Source: an uncultured Lachnospiraceae bacterium
GTDB taxonomy: Bacteria; Bacillota; Clostridia; Lachnospirales; Lachnospiraceae
Direction of reading: 5' to 3'
DNA length: 5,416 bases
Assembly (NCBI GenBank): GCA_905209865.1
Contig: CAJLUP010000114.1
Coordinates: 1-5,416 of the forward strand
Shown here: positions 5,361 to 5,416 of the stretch, piece by piece
How positions within the stretch are numbered: the first letter of the stretch is position 1
How the letters are laid out: each line of letters starts with the position of its first letter
The notes under the pieces: model-generated
Databases searched by the model: none
What the model saw: only the letters and a program-made list of their open reading frames with translations
Told to the model about the DNA's origin: nothing
Translations under genes and position numbers: made by a program

Positions 5361-5412
5361 GAGAGGGTGTCGCAAAATCATCAGATTAGATGATTGAGCG
5401 ATGCCCTCGCTC
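5361..5412. repeat. Strong two-part hairpin at the right edge
   Basis: GAGGGTGTCGC (5363-5373) pairs with GCGATGCCCTC (5398-5408) over 11 bp including two G-U pairs. After a 2x2 purine internal loop, AATCATC (5376-5382) pairs with GATGATT (5389-5395) around the 6-nt loop AGATTA. Neither strand has a following T tract, so it is not a standard intrinsic terminator. The outer arm GAGGGTGTCGCAAAA resembles terminal repeats of some Firmicutes insertion sequences as I remember them, so it may be a mobile-element end, a MITE-like remnant, or a structured RNA domain. The window ends 4 nt later. Confidence 0.6.
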
Positions 5413-5416
5413 TATA

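Noticed and set aside
1..5416. CRISPR array, tRNA or rRNA genes
   Set aside because: No regularly spaced identical repeats and no cloverleaf or rRNA signature were found on either strand.

Overview
The window looks like a low-GC Clostridia chromosome, most likely Lachnospiraceae or a close relative. The support is a Firmicutes-type UvrB, strong AGGAG-type ribosome sites, a Gram-positive thioester surface protein with a VKTGD-type sorting signal, and AT-rich spacers with extended -10 promoters. The genus cannot be fixed from sequence alone.

Layout. Positions 1-1166 (minus strand) hold the N-terminal 388 codons of uvrB, the excinuclease helicase subunit, running off the left edge. Positions 1167-1499 are a divergent control region. 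It carries an extended -10 promoter for uvrB, a LexA-box-like site inside a perfect 9-bp-arm inverted repeat, a small hairpin, and an extended -10 promoter for the opposite gene. Positions 1500-1874 (plus strand) encode a 124-residue XRE-type helix-turn-helix regulator, which by ribosome-site spacing probably starts at a GTG. Positions 1875-2055 hold a transcribed, structure-rich tail ending in an intrinsic terminator.

Positions 2180-4684 (minus strand) encode the centrepiece, an 834-residue secreted, sortase-anchored protein. It has a signal peptide, an Ig-like N-terminal domain, a thioester domain (candidate Cys189 and Gln374), two CnaB/FctA-like repeats with candidate Lys-Asn isopeptide bonds, and a C-terminal SVKTGD sorting signal. 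It is probably a covalent adhesin. It has its own promoter (TTGATA, 17 bp, TATAAT), a leader of about 200 nt with a 13-codon upstream ORF overlapping its start (ATGA), and its own terminator.

Positions 4919-5147 contain no recognisable gene. From 5148 to the right edge a good plus-strand promoter precedes a 7-codon ORF with a good ribosome site, a long imperfect hairpin starting just after its ATG, several short inverted and direct repeats, and a strong 50-nt hairpin. No protein family is recognisable there. It could be an attenuator leader for a gene beyond the window, a small RNA, or the edge of a mobile element. It is the least explained part of the window.

The genes do not form one pathway: DNA repair, a small regulator and a surface adhesin each appear to be separately transcribed. 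Nothing in the sequence shows that the XRE protein controls either neighbour.
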